Shown piece after piece: positions 47,136 to 55,272 of a stretch of 64,000 nucleotides of DNA. The notes below the pieces were generated by a model. That model was given only the letters and a program-made list of their open reading frames with translations, was not told where the DNA came from and searched no databases. This stretch comes from Paraphysomonas bandaiensis (taxonomy: Eukaryota > Chrysophyceae), in NCBI GenBank assembly GCA_965644295.1, contig CBFFRP010000297.1:930001-994000 (forward strand), given 5' to 3'. Position numbers and translations under genes: made by a program. Within the stretch, counting starts at the first letter, position 1. Each line of letters starts with the position of its first letter.

Positions 47136-48080
47136 ATGAAACATTTTTACACAGATGAAACATTTACATACGTTGTGACCACTGCTAATTTAACTTCAGG
47201 AGATAATGGATCCTGCCAGATACCTATGCTCGCCATCCTTCCTAATGATGTTGAGTACTTTATATGTGTTCCCGTATACTTTCAATCAACATCAAATTTA
47301 TTCTCTACTCCTGCTTCAAGCACTGTAGTATTGGAAGCCAAGGACTTTGTTCACACTGGATACTCTACCAATGGTTTAACAGAGTTCAAAGCAGTAACAC
47401 CCCCTTTATTTGGAGCACAGGGATCTCAACCGAGAGTAGGACTTTTTAACACTGTTGACCAAATGCATTACATAGTTAAAAACTTCAATAATAAAACCAT
47501 TCAATTTACATTTCGAAATTGTGAAGGCTTTGAACAGGATTGTGTAGCTCTTGGTGGATGGCTTAAACAATGGATATTGTATTTATCTCTTACTCCAATA
47601 AGAGCAGAAAAACCGCATTATATCATATCAAACATACAAAAATCTTTCACTTATACGATTACCAATAAAGGGGCTGAAGGATCAGTGAATGATTGCTACA
47701 TAACACTTCCTGCAATAAACGATAATTATAATAATTACTTTGTAGATGTTGTAAATTGCAGTGTAAACAGTGATACTTTTAATTTAGCTTCCATGAGATA
47801 TATCAATATATATGCTTTTGACTGGGCTGAAAATGGATACGGTGGATATAATAATAGGACTGATAGAATGATAATATGTAGTCCATTTATGAAATTTGAT
47901 GATGAACCTTCTCTATTCGGTGGAGATTCTGCAGTATTTAAAATATCAAATATGAAAACAAATAGAAGAATTAGATTTAAAATGGAACAAGCAAATATGA
48001 ATGATGTTGACGCATCAGAAGTAGATATCGGTGGAACGTCATATTATTATATAACATGTAAAATAACGCCAATTAACTAG
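47136..48080 (+). CDS. Two-domain capsid-like (jelly-roll?) protein
   Basis: 314 aa made of two related halves. The first starts ETFTYVVTTANLTSGDNGSC, the second KSFTYTITNKGAEGSVNDCY. Both share the pattern FTYxI/V...SG/GS...C(Y/Q)I..L..LP.., followed by strands and a closing basic '(N)R(R)IRFK / Y(Y)ITCKITPI' segment. The same domain forms the single-domain protein encoded next (48106). The opening resembles the start of the penton-like protein at 52801. I infer an all-beta virion surface or vertex protein; no named family is certain. A TATA-like 'taatatatagaga' precedes the start. Confidence 0.6.
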   Translation: MKHFYTDETFTYVVTTANLTSGDNGSCQIPMLAILPNDVEYFICVPVYFQSTSNLFSTPASSTVVLEAKDFVHTGYSTNGLTEFKAVTPPLFGAQGSQPRVGLFNTVDQMHYIVKNFNNKTIQFTFRNCEGFEQDCVALGGWLKQWILYLSLTPIRAEKPHYIISNIQKSFTYTITNKGAEGSVNDCYITLPAINDNYNNYFVDVVNCSVNSDTFNLASMRYINIYAFDWAENGYGGYNNRTDRMIICSPFMKFDDEPSLFGGDSAVFKISNMKTNRRIRFKMEQANMNDVDASEVDIGGTSYYYITCKITPIN

Positions 48081-48105
48081 TAATATTTTCTGTTATAAAT
48101 ATATA

Positions 48106-48561
48106 ATGCAAAATAACAATAGTTTTACATATGTTATTTCATCTGCCAATGCAGTTTCAGGAGATGCTGAAAACTGCTATATAGATTTAGATCCCCTACC
48201 ACATGATTATAACTGGTACTCTGTTCAATGCACAGGATTTATAATGAATTGTGAGTCATTAGCTGTTGGACATCCTCAATATGTTTTATTGGTAGCAGAT
48301 GATTTGGCAGAAGATGGATATTACCAAGGTTTCGATGCCAATCAGTGTGTATTATCATACTTGAATACCGATGATACAGTTTCACAAATGACATCAGGAG
48401 AAGGATCTCAGTTTAAAGTTAAAAATTTTAAACAAAAAAGAAGAATACATTTTAGTTTATATGAACCAGATTTAACACCTATGGCTGGTGTTGTAGATGA
48501 CTCTGCGACAACATACTGGTGTATATCATTGCTGTTTACCCCTATTTTAGATCTGCAGTAA
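48106..48561 (+). CDS. Single-domain capsid-like paralogue
   Basis: 151 aa, 25 bp after the previous gene and on the same strand. It starts NNSFTYVISSANAVSGDAEN and contains LPHDYNWYSVQC, LLVADDLAEDGYYQGFD, FKVKNFKQKRRIHFSLYEP and the C-terminal YWCISLLFTPI. These match the second half of the 314-aa protein strand for strand. The two genes look like a tandem duplication. The 3' end overlaps the fibre gene of the opposite strand by 15 bp (48547-48561). Confidence 0.6.
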   Translation: MQNNNSFTYVISSANAVSGDAENCYIDLDPLPHDYNWYSVQCTGFIMNCESLAVGHPQYVLLVADDLAEDGYYQGFDANQCVLSYLNTDDTVSQMTSGEGSQFKVKNFKQKRRIHFSLYEPDLTPMAGVVDDSATTYWCISLLFTPILDLQ

Positions 48562-50136
48562 ATCTATGTGTGTTTTCCAAAATATTGAACCTGATCCTAC
48601 AGTTTGAAAATCATTATATGTATGAATCTCAAAAGTCCAATTATCTGCAACATCTCCCACAGTAAATATGAGGGGTGCTAGAGTACACCCAACACGGCTT
48701 ACACTTCCACGATTTGCGTCCCATATACCTGGACCATAAAGAGTTGCTCTTTCTAGCGTTCCATTTTTCTTAACTAATACACTCCCGCGTATATCTGTCC
48801 ATGATTTAATACCCATAATATCAAAAGAAACCTGTAACATATATCGACCTTTGTACTGAATGTAACCTGATGAATCAATCATATCGGAATCGCCACCTGT
48901 AGGTGTTGTACTTAGCTCCGATGAAGTCATATAGTGTCCTCCACTAGCTGTCTGATATGTGCTGTTATAAGCCATAGATGTGAAGTATGTTACTGGATCA
49001 TCAGTTTCTTCCCAATAACAGTTTTTTTTACTGGTTAGTGCATCTAAATCCGTTCTGTCAGAAGAAGTGAATGCTGTTGTTTGTAGAGTGGCATCTGGAA
49101 ATTCTATTTTTTGATAACAATTGATGTGATCACATCTTATTTCATCAATTGCTCCCCCTCCATCTGCTTTTAACAATGTATTCGTTGGATAAGTCCATTC
49201 ATTAGATGTTCTTGTAATATCATCTAACAAAGAGCTATAAGTAGAACTAAACGCTTTTGTTTGTTCACTAGCATCTGGAAATTCAATTACTCCACTTGTT
49301 CCTGTAACTTCTAATCTGCAACTATTTCCAGTTAATCTTAAAGTACTCCCTGTTCCTGAGACACTATGTAAAGCATATGCTTTATTCAATAACAAATCAC
49401 TTGTTATAGTTAAATCGTCAAAACCTCCACCAACATAAGATAAAGGTGTTATAGTTGATTCAATAGTTGCAATGTCAGATGTATTGGTTGCTATATTTGA
49501 TGTGTTAGTAGATATGTTTGTTGTGTTGGTAGATATGTTTGATGTATTGGTTGCTATATTTGATGTGTTAGTAGATATGTTTGATGTGTTGGTAGATATG
49601 TTTGATGTGTTAGTAGATATGTCAGTGGTATTAGTGGATATATTAGTTTCCGCTGTTGAGAGATCTACATCAATACTAGCAATGTCTGCCGTATTAGTGG
49701 ATATATTAGTTGCATTTGTAGATATGTCAGTGGCATTAGTTGCGATATTAGTTGTATTTGTAGATATATTAATTTCCGCTGTTGAGAGATCTACATCAAT
49801 ACTAGCAATGTCTGCCGTATTAGTGGATATATTAGTTGCATTAGTGGATATATTAGTTGCATTTGTAGTCATTTGAGTTTGTGCGTTTGAAGTGAGTCCA
49901 TCAATATAACTTAGCTCAACATCTGTGATGGTAGTTCCATTTGCGACAATACTAGCCCCTGATTGCATTGTAATATCAGTATCAATAATAATGTTACTTG
50001 TTTCAAGTGTATCTAAATAAATATTATCACTTGTTAGACTGCCAGTTGTTATTTCATCGGCTTTTATTGTTTGTAAACCATTCAAAGACGGTATGTTTAA
50101 TGATGTATAACCATTGTTCATAATATCGTTATACAT
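48547..50136 (-). CDS. Fibre-like protein with TNIST heptad-type repeats
   Basis: 529 aa. Residues 1-75 form an Ile/Thr-rich N-terminal part (SGASIVANGTTITDVELSYI). Residues about 80-235 are some twenty 7-residue units of the form ISTNTTN/IATNTSD, broken by IASIDVDLSTAETN. This is typical of trimeric beta/coiled fibre shafts in phage and viral spikes. A further region (LDDITRTSNEWTYPTNTLL and others) leads to a C-terminal domain of about 130 aa (YKGRYMLQVSFDIMGIKSW, DNWTFEIHTYN) that resembles C1q/TNF-like jelly-roll knobs. The likely role is host attachment. The repeat DNA is near-identical and prone to length change. Confidence 0.75.
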   Translation of the reverse strand: MYNDIMNNGYTSLNIPSLNGLQTIKADEITTGSLTSDNIYLDTLETSNIIIDTDITMQSGASIVANGTTITDVELSYIDGLTSNAQTQMTTNATNISTNATNISTNTADIASIDVDLSTAEINISTNTTNIATNATDISTNATNISTNTADIASIDVDLSTAETNISTNTTDISTNTSNISTNTSNISTNTSNIATNTSNISTNTTNISTNTSNIATNTSDIATIESTITPLSYVGGGFDDLTITSDLLLNKAYALHSVSGTGSTLRLTGNSCRLEVTGTSGVIEFPDASEQTKAFSSTYSSLLDDITRTSNEWTYPTNTLLKADGGGAIDEIRCDHINCYQKIEFPDATLQTTAFTSSDRTDLDALTSKKNCYWEETDDPVTYFTSMAYNSTYQTASGGHYMTSSELSTTPTGGDSDMIDSSGYIQYKGRYMLQVSFDIMGIKSWTDIRGSVLVKKNGTLERATLYGPGIWDANRGSVSRVGCTLAPLIFTVGDVADNWTFEIHTYNDFQTVGSGSIFWKTHIDLLQI

Positions 50137-50171
50137 TATAATTAGAAATTTAAAAAGTGTATTTATTTATC

Positions 50172-51587
50172 TCAGAATTGGATGTATGCAATTCCAGATT
50201 CGCATACCATAACGGCGTCATACATAGCATAAGTATCAAATCTAACGGATGGAGTGGTGGCATTAGCATTAAAACTCATGTGCCAGAACACATCATCATT
50301 AGATGTATTATATCCTGAGTAGATAGAATCTTTGTCTGCATTTGAATAAGTTTCAAGATCCATACCAACAATGAAACTTTCGGAACTAGCGTTATCAGTA
50401 ACGTAAGCTTCTGTTTCATCATTAACAACTGGTACATCTACATCATAATCACCTAAATCGATATTAGGTTCATGATTGATATCAGACACACTACCAATAG
50501 CTTTTATAGCTTCAATGAAAAACTCTGGAACAGTTTCTGGAGCCTTAGAAGGAACAACCTTAGAGCCCAATCTCAATGTATACGATGCTAAATTATAATG
50601 ACATGATGACATAGGAAAGTATGTTATAGCACCATCTGCTTTTTCTCTTTGTGTCATAAATAGAGACTTCAAGCTGTTAAATTTAGCTGGCACTGGTATA
50701 CTTACTTGCGTCGATGCGTTTGCCAGTGTTGCATTATATACATAGTTTCTCCATGCTGGCACTACCCACTCTAATCTTCCACCAGGAGCGGAATTATTAA
50801 TAATACTCATTGCTTCACTTCCAAGTTCCATAAATTGAGCAACAAATTCGCAGTTGTTTACTTTAAATGATGACAAAGCGAGTTCAGAACATAAAAACTT
50901 TGATGGAGATGAAACTAATTGAAGTTCTAATCTAAGAGGTGCTGATGTCATTGCAAATAGCGGAATGTATTTGTCAGAGAGAGATCCAACAATTGAGAGC
51001 AAGTTAATGGTGTAAGTTCTAGTAAGAGTATCACCACCCGCCGCGATATCTGCAAACTGTGTAGTCTGTGCGTCATCGATAAGTCTTTCACCTGAGTTAA
51101 TTGTAAAAACTTGGTTGGTTGCCCCTTGAATTTTTGTTAACAATGTACCTGCATCGGCTACTGTTGAATCAGTAACATCACAGTAGCTATCTCTACATAA
51201 GCCTGCCATTACATTAAGTTTTCCCTTTACAGAATCACCTGATTGTTGCAATGACATTAGCGTCCCTACAAGGTTACCGTAGTTATCTATATCTTCAAGA
51301 AGTTGGGATCCGTGATATAGTCTTAGTCTTTGGATGCATCCATGAGCCCCTGCTCTGTCTAATCTTACATATGCATTGGCACCTGCTCCATTAGTTACCG
51401 TCAAATCAAATTTCAAGAGTGATTCGGAACCAGCCATAACCAAATTTTGAGATGTAGGGATATTGATTATAATAGTCTGCCCATCTGTGTAGTTTCCAAC
51501 GCCATTCAAAGGTTGTACGTGAGTGCTAAAGTTGCGTGCGTAAGCGCTCGATCGCTTATTTTCGTATTTTAGATTTCTAGGGATCAT
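50172..51587 (-). CDS. MCP: Major capsid protein, double jelly-roll type
   Basis: 471 aa, the size of MCPs in Polinton-like viruses. It starts MIPRNLKYENKRSSAYARNF; the N-terminal segment GQTIIINIPTSQNLVMAGSE followed by LKFDLTV is typical of the first jelly roll of Polinton/PLV capsid proteins. AHGCIQRLRLYHGSQLLEDI is the conserved 'basic-residue, edge-strand' region after it. The second half (NNSAPGGRLEWVVPAWRNYV, RLGSKVVPSKAPETVPEFF) forms the second barrel. Trimers of such proteins build an icosahedral shell, so the element can probably form virions. It is followed by the fibre gene with a 35-bp gap. Confidence 0.88.
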   Translation of the reverse strand: MIPRNLKYENKRSSAYARNFSTHVQPLNGVGNYTDGQTIIINIPTSQNLVMAGSESLLKFDLTVTNGAGANAYVRLDRAGAHGCIQRLRLYHGSQLLEDIDNYGNLVGTLMSLQQSGDSVKGKLNVMAGLCRDSYCDVTDSTVADAGTLLTKIQGATNQVFTINSGERLIDDAQTTQFADIAAGGDTLTRTYTINLLSIVGSLSDKYIPLFAMTSAPLRLELQLVSSPSKFLCSELALSSFKVNNCEFVAQFMELGSEAMSIINNSAPGGRLEWVVPAWRNYVYNATLANASTQVSIPVPAKFNSLKSLFMTQREKADGAITYFPMSSCHYNLASYTLRLGSKVVPSKAPETVPEFFIEAIKAIGSVSDINHEPNIDLGDYDVDVPVVNDETEAYVTDNASSESFIVGMDLETYSNADKDSIYSGYNTSNDDVFWHMSFNANATTPSVRFDTYAMYDAVMVCESGIAYIQF

Positions 51588-51646
51588 AATAGTTATATAT
51601 TATATGGATAAAATAATTATCTATATAATTTCAAAATAAATGCGTT

Positions 51647-51780
51647 TTACACTGTGTTGTTATTCATGTATTCTATATGTTTTTTGGTTTTAATATGTTT
51701 ATGCATAGAATCTCTTCGCATAACTTGACCACAAGTACAGGTAACTTCTTGAGCACATCGTTTTTCATATGGTTCTTTTT
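51647..51780 (-). pseudogene. Frameshifted second zinc-finger tail of the GIY-YIG gene
   Basis: Directly after the GIY-YIG stop, one frame over, the strand stays open for about 45 codons. It codes CAQEVTCTCGQVMRRDSMHK followed by HIKTKKHIEYMN, a near copy of the finger at the end of the GIY-YIG protein. The frames meet at a run of seven A (51777-51783). The original protein probably had two tandem fingers. Confidence 0.75.
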
Positions 51781-52262
51781 TTATCTTTTCTGGGTTCTTT
51801 TATTCCCTTATGTTTGTTTGTTTTCAGATGTTTGTGAATAGAATCTCTTCGCATTACAAGGCCACAAGTACAGGTAACTTCTTCAGCACGACGTTTATTA
51901 TTGGCGTCCTTTCTGTCCTGTCTTTGATTCCTTATACGTTCGTATTCCTTTTTACTCTCCGCGGTATGAACAACGTTTTTGATTTTATTAACACAATCGT
52001 TATTTTGGATGTAGTACCCTTCTCTTGCATGAAGTTCATCTTTGCTGTCACACGGATAGTTTTCTACTAAATAAATGGCACAGTTGGGTTCATCAAGTAT
52101 TTTAAAGGATGAAATGTAGTGATCTTTTCCTTTTTTGTAACCATTATAGTTGTTGCGATGCTTTGCCAATCTTCTGGCTAATGTAGGCTCACATGTTGAT
52201 CCGTAATATGTTTTACCACCTCCAACAATTTTGTAAATTTTACCTTTCTGATAATCAGGCAT
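51765..52262 (-). CDS. GIY-YIG endonuclease with zinc-finger tail
   Basis: 165 aa. Residues 8-22 (KIYKIVGGGKTYYGSTC) contain the two signature strands of the GIY-YIG fold (KIY and YYG). ARRLAKHR supplies the conserved Arg, LVENYPC the metal-binding Glu and YYIQNN the Asn. The C-terminal CTCGLVMRRDSIHKHLKTNK is a Cys2His2 finger shared with the protein at 46211. Such nucleases make DNA nicks or breaks and occur as homing enzymes and in giant viruses and virophages. The frame ends at a TGA just past an A7 run; the second finger lies downstream in the other frame. Confidence 0.85.
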   Translation of the reverse strand: MPDYQKGKIYKIVGGGKTYYGSTCEPTLARRLAKHRNNYNGYKKGKDHYISSFKILDEPNCAIYLVENYPCDSKDELHAREGYYIQNNDCVNKIKNVVHTAESKKEYERIRNQRQDRKDANNKRRAEEVTCTCGLVMRRDSIHKHLKTNKHKGIKEPRKDKKRTI

Positions 52263-52329
52263 ATTCTTTTATACTCTAATATATTCTTATATCTTAAAGT
52301 ATTTTAAATTAAAAATTGACTTAAACAAT

Positions 52330-52773
52330 TTAAGCAAATCCATCGCCGGCTTCATCTGCAGTTGCTTGTTCAATCTTTTTCCTTACGTTAAATTTTTCCA
52401 GATCATTAGCGTGTTTGTTGGCATGTTTAAGAGCTTTGTTACTTGCGTTCTTATATTTGTGTAAAGCTTTATCCCCTTTATCAAGCCCTTTTCTAGCACC
52501 ATGCAATCCTTTACTTGCTAAAGCTATACCATCGCCTACTATCGGGACGCTACCAGCACCAGCGTCAACTGCAGCGCCTAATACTGCATCGGCTATATCA
52601 ACGCCCTTTCTTGCGTTGTGTAATACCTTTGAACCACTGTTAACAACTTTACGGTTAATCTTTTGGGCTTTATCAAGAACATCGTGAGTTTTATGTCCTA
52701 ATTGGTGAGCTTTCTTATCTATTTTCCGCCCTAGTTTTCGGGTAGCACGATCAAACTTCTTACCTAGTTTCAT
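52330..52773 (-). CDS. Basic, Gly/Ala-rich virion-like protein
   Basis: 147 aa, strongly basic. The N-terminus MKLGKKFDRATRKLGRKIDK is an amphipathic basic helix. The centre ADAVLGAAVDAGAGSVPIVG is hydrophobic and Gly/Ala-rich. The rest is Lys/His-rich helix (KALHKYKNASNKALKHANKH). The layout recalls small membrane-active or DNA-condensing minor virion proteins such as those encoded beside penton genes in Polinton-like and adenovirus-like elements. There is no firm homology. It lies between the GIY-YIG and penton-like genes in a capsid-gene run. Confidence 0.6.
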   Translation of the reverse strand: MKLGKKFDRATRKLGRKIDKKAHQLGHKTHDVLDKAQKINRKVVNSGSKVLHNARKGVDIADAVLGAAVDAGAGSVPIVGDGIALASKGLHGARKGLDKGDKALHKYKNASNKALKHANKHANDLEKFNVRKKIEQATADEAGDGFA

Positions 52774-52800
52774 GTATATAATATATACACTATATTTTAA

Positions 52801-53538
52801 TTATTCTATATCAAGCTCCAGAGTTAAAGAAAAATGAATACCATTCAGATCAAGCACATCATCATCTTGATCAGTAAGCTTGATATGTAAATTTGTTAAA
52901 TTGTGTACATTATAGATCATATTACGAACATTGTATATATTTGAGTAACTGATCATACTGTGATGGGAAGAATCTACAGGTATACTACATAATATGTTGC
53001 TTTTATTAGGAGTAGAATTATTTATATTATTGATTTGAAAGTTATCTGATGTAACATACACATTTCTTATTGTAAACAAATTCAATGATATGGTACTTGT
53101 AAGTACTTGTGACGTTGATGAGTAAGTTGTATCATCATCTGAAAACCCTAGAACCTCAAAACAGGTAGAATCTGCTTCAAATGTGAAATCATATGTGCTA
53201 TGTGAAAAGGTTAATTTGTTTGTTTTACTGTTATATGTTATTGTTAAAGCGGGTATGTCGGTTGTAATAGCTGTCATCAAGGTATTAACATTATAATTCC
53301 CTTCCGTAATTGTTACCGTTTGAACTCCACCACCATTGACAGTATACTTTAATGTATTGTTTATTGAACTGATGTTATAAAACGAGTAGGGTATCATAGC
53401 CGTTTGAACTGAACAAAATATCTTTCTATGTTTTGGAATATTGATGACCGGTAAATAAAAAACACAATCAGATGTATTGCCGTTAATATATTTACTCGCA
53501 GTCTTGCTGTTTAAAAAGAGACATATCTTTTCGCTCAT
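52801..53538 (-). CDS. Minor capsid (penton-like) protein
   Basis: 245 aa. It starts SEKICLFLNSKTASKYINGN and SDCVFYLPVINIPKHRKIFC, then AMIPYSFYNISSINNTLKYT. This 'L-N-S..T....N.S.C.(F/Y).LP.......V..A.IP.SFYN' opening is typical of penton/minor capsid proteins of Polinton-like viruses. It is followed by strands forming a jelly roll and ends FSLTLELDIE. Pentons plug the fivefold vertices of the capsid. The start overlaps the end of the upstream acidic ORF by 47 bp, suggesting coupled or polycistronic expression. Confidence 0.75.
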   Translation of the reverse strand: MSEKICLFLNSKTASKYINGNTSDCVFYLPVINIPKHRKIFCSVQTAMIPYSFYNISSINNTLKYTVNGGGVQTVTITEGNYNVNTLMTAITTDIPALTITYNSKTNKLTFSHSTYDFTFEADSTCFEVLGFSDDDTTYSSTSQVLTSTISLNLFTIRNVYVTSDNFQINNINNSTPNKSNILCSIPVDSSHHSMISYSNIYNVRNMIYNVHNLTNLHIKLTDQDDDVLDLNGIHFSLTLELDIE

Positions 53539-53881
53539 CTATACTATTACAATCATATATTTTTCTATTCATCAACTCCTCCAATGGGGAATCACTAATA
53601 TTTTCGGCTATAGCTTCTAATACTTGTTGCCAACCAGGAATGTGAAATCCAGTTCCATGAGGCATATTATCTAACACGTGACGTATACCTCGTCTTTTAA
53701 AAGAATCGTTGTAGTGTAACATATCTATATCTATAACGTCATCAAGTCGTTTTGGTCTGATCATATAATCAAGTTCATCAGGTAGTTCCTCCTCTGAGTC
53801 AGATGATAAATAGAATTGTAAATCTTCATCATATTGCAAAGATAATGAATCATTGTCGGAATCGTATTCTTGAATATCCAT
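53492..53881 (-). CDS. Acidic hypothetical protein
   Basis: 129 aa. Residues 1-38 are very acidic and Ser-rich (DSDNDSLSLQYDEDL, SSDSEEELPDELD). The remainder contains FKRRGIRHVLDNMPHGTGFH and a short helical part (QQVLEAIAENISDSPLEELM). I do not recognise it. Overlap with the penton-like gene and closeness to the ATPase (26-bp gap) place it in the morphogenesis run; a scaffold-type role would be guesswork. Confidence 0.6.
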   Translation of the reverse strand: MDIQEYDSDNDSLSLQYDEDLQFYLSSDSEEELPDELDYMIRPKRLDDVIDIDMLHYNDSFKRRGIRHVLDNMPHGTGFHIPGWQQVLEAIAENISDSPLEELMNRKIYDCNSIDERKDMSLFKQQDCE

Positions 53882-53906
53882 TTTTATATAATACTATTCT
53901 ATAAAT

Positions 53907-54638
53907 TTAATTATTGTCAATTACCAGAGTGTTAAAGTTTTTAAACATCTTATTTTCAACTGTATCAACATCCAAATGATTATAGTTTTTATCATATACA
54001 TAATCATACAACTCCACAGCATTATCTTTGGTCATGTTTAATAACTCTGATGTTACAACTGTCCACTCTTGTTGATTTTTGGGCTTAAACAATGTCATAT
54101 TAGTTATTTGCTTTCTTAATGTGAGTGGAAATAAATTGTATGATTGCAAGGTAAATACAAACGCAGTATTTAAATGCCTAGCTTTAATAAGCATTCTGTT
54201 TAAATGTTTAATCAAAACATTGTCTTTTAAATGATTTGCATAATCATCAATTATAACTAAATTATATTCTGGAGGTATTCCCTGTTCAATATTGCTCTCT
54301 TTTAAACCTGCAAGCTCATCATATATTATATCTAATAATTCTGGTGTTAATTCATGATACACCTTTCCATGCTCACTAAATGGATGCTTTTCTACGCTAA
54401 GAAAGCTACTTTGTGGTGTAATCAAGTATATGTTATCAAACTTGGATCTATAAAATCGTGATGACTTAAACATTGACAATAATAAGCTAGTTTTTCCTGA
54501 ACCTCCTGACCCTATCAAAGTATATATAAACCCGTTTCTATGTGGTAAGTGTTCATTGATATTAGGTATGTATACATCCATAACCTCTTTGATTGGGGCT
54601 GTATTAGGCAAATCTGATGGTGATTCTGTTATCTTCAT
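53907..54638 (-). CDS. HerA/FtsK-type genome-packaging ATPase
   Basis: 243 aa, typical of packaging ATPases of Polintons, virophages and adenovirus IVa2-like groups. The Walker A motif is GSGGSGKTS at residues 43-51. The Walker B is LVIIDDYANHL at about 127-137. TAFVFTLQSYNLFPLTLRKQ fits the sensor region. The enzyme would pump viral DNA into preformed capsids. Its start codon lies 8 bp from the ATG of the divergent gene at 54647. Confidence 0.88.
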   Translation of the reverse strand: MKITESPSDLPNTAPIKEVMDVYIPNINEHLPHRNGFIYTLIGSGGSGKTSLLLSMFKSSRFYRSKFDNIYLITPQSSFLSVEKHPFSEHGKVYHELTPELLDIIYDELAGLKESNIEQGIPPEYNLVIIDDYANHLKDNVLIKHLNRMLIKARHLNTAFVFTLQSYNLFPLTLRKQITNMTLFKPKNQQEWTVVTSELLNMTKDNAVELYDYVYDKNYNHLDVDTVENKMFKNFNTLVIDNN

Positions 54639-54646
54639 ACTATACT

Positions 54647-55243
54647 ATGAGTGAATATATTATTTTACCAAAGATTTTTTTCTTCGATAACTATATAATG
54701 GTAGAACCCGAAGAATATATAGAAGAATCAATCCCCTTGACGAAACCAAAGAGAGTAGTCAAACAACTTCCCACCATACCTGAGGAATCTGTTAGCACAG
54801 CACCCCCTCAGCCCGCTCCTGTTAAGAAAAAGAGAGTTATGACAAAGCCTAAAACACAAGCTCAACTAGAAGCATTTGAAAAGGCAAGACAAAAGAGAGC
54901 AGAGAATGCAGTAAAGAGGAAACAAGAAAAAGAATTACATTATGCAAAACTATTAGCCCAGCATCAATCAGAAAAACAACCGGAACCAGAACAAGTAGTA
55001 TCGAAGCCAGTTCCTAGACGAGCACCCAGACAAAAGATTATTTATGAAGATTCTGAATCTGAATCTGAACCTGAAATTGTGTATGTAAAGAAACCATCTA
55101 AGAGAAAACCGAAAAAGAAAACAATTGTTATTGAATCATCATCAGAATCAGAATCAGATGATGATAGAACTGTATCAATACAAAGGCAACCAGTTATTCA
55201 AAGACAACAGACACCATTTAATTCAGATGACTATTTTGCATAA
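54647..55243 (+). CDS. Lys/Glu/Ser-rich hypothetical protein
   Basis: The ATG at 54647 (MSEYIILPKIFFFDNYIMVE) gives 198 aa; an earlier in-frame start would overlap the ATPase, so this one was chosen. After a hydrophobic first 20 residues, the protein is low-complexity and charged: Pro-rich (PPQPAPVKKKRVMTKPKTQA), a Lys/Arg/Glu helix, and acidic Ser clusters (EDSESESEPE, ESSSESESDDD). Such acidic-Ser/basic tails suggest a nucleic-acid-associated or phosphorylated protein. No family is recognised. Confidence 0.6.
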   Translation: MSEYIILPKIFFFDNYIMVEPEEYIEESIPLTKPKRVVKQLPTIPEESVSTAPPQPAPVKKKRVMTKPKTQAQLEAFEKARQKRAENAVKRKQEKELHYAKLLAQHQSEKQPEPEQVVSKPVPRRAPRQKIIYEDSESESEPEIVYVKKPSKRKPKKKTIVIESSSESESDDDRTVSIQRQPVIQRQQTPFNSDDYFA

Positions 55244-55272
55244 TATTATCTTTCACTAATATATAAATACTA

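Noticed and set aside
49472-49876. 134-aa Val/Asp/Met-rich ORF opposite the fibre shaft
   Set aside because: Antisense of the 21-bp repeat units; periodic artefact.
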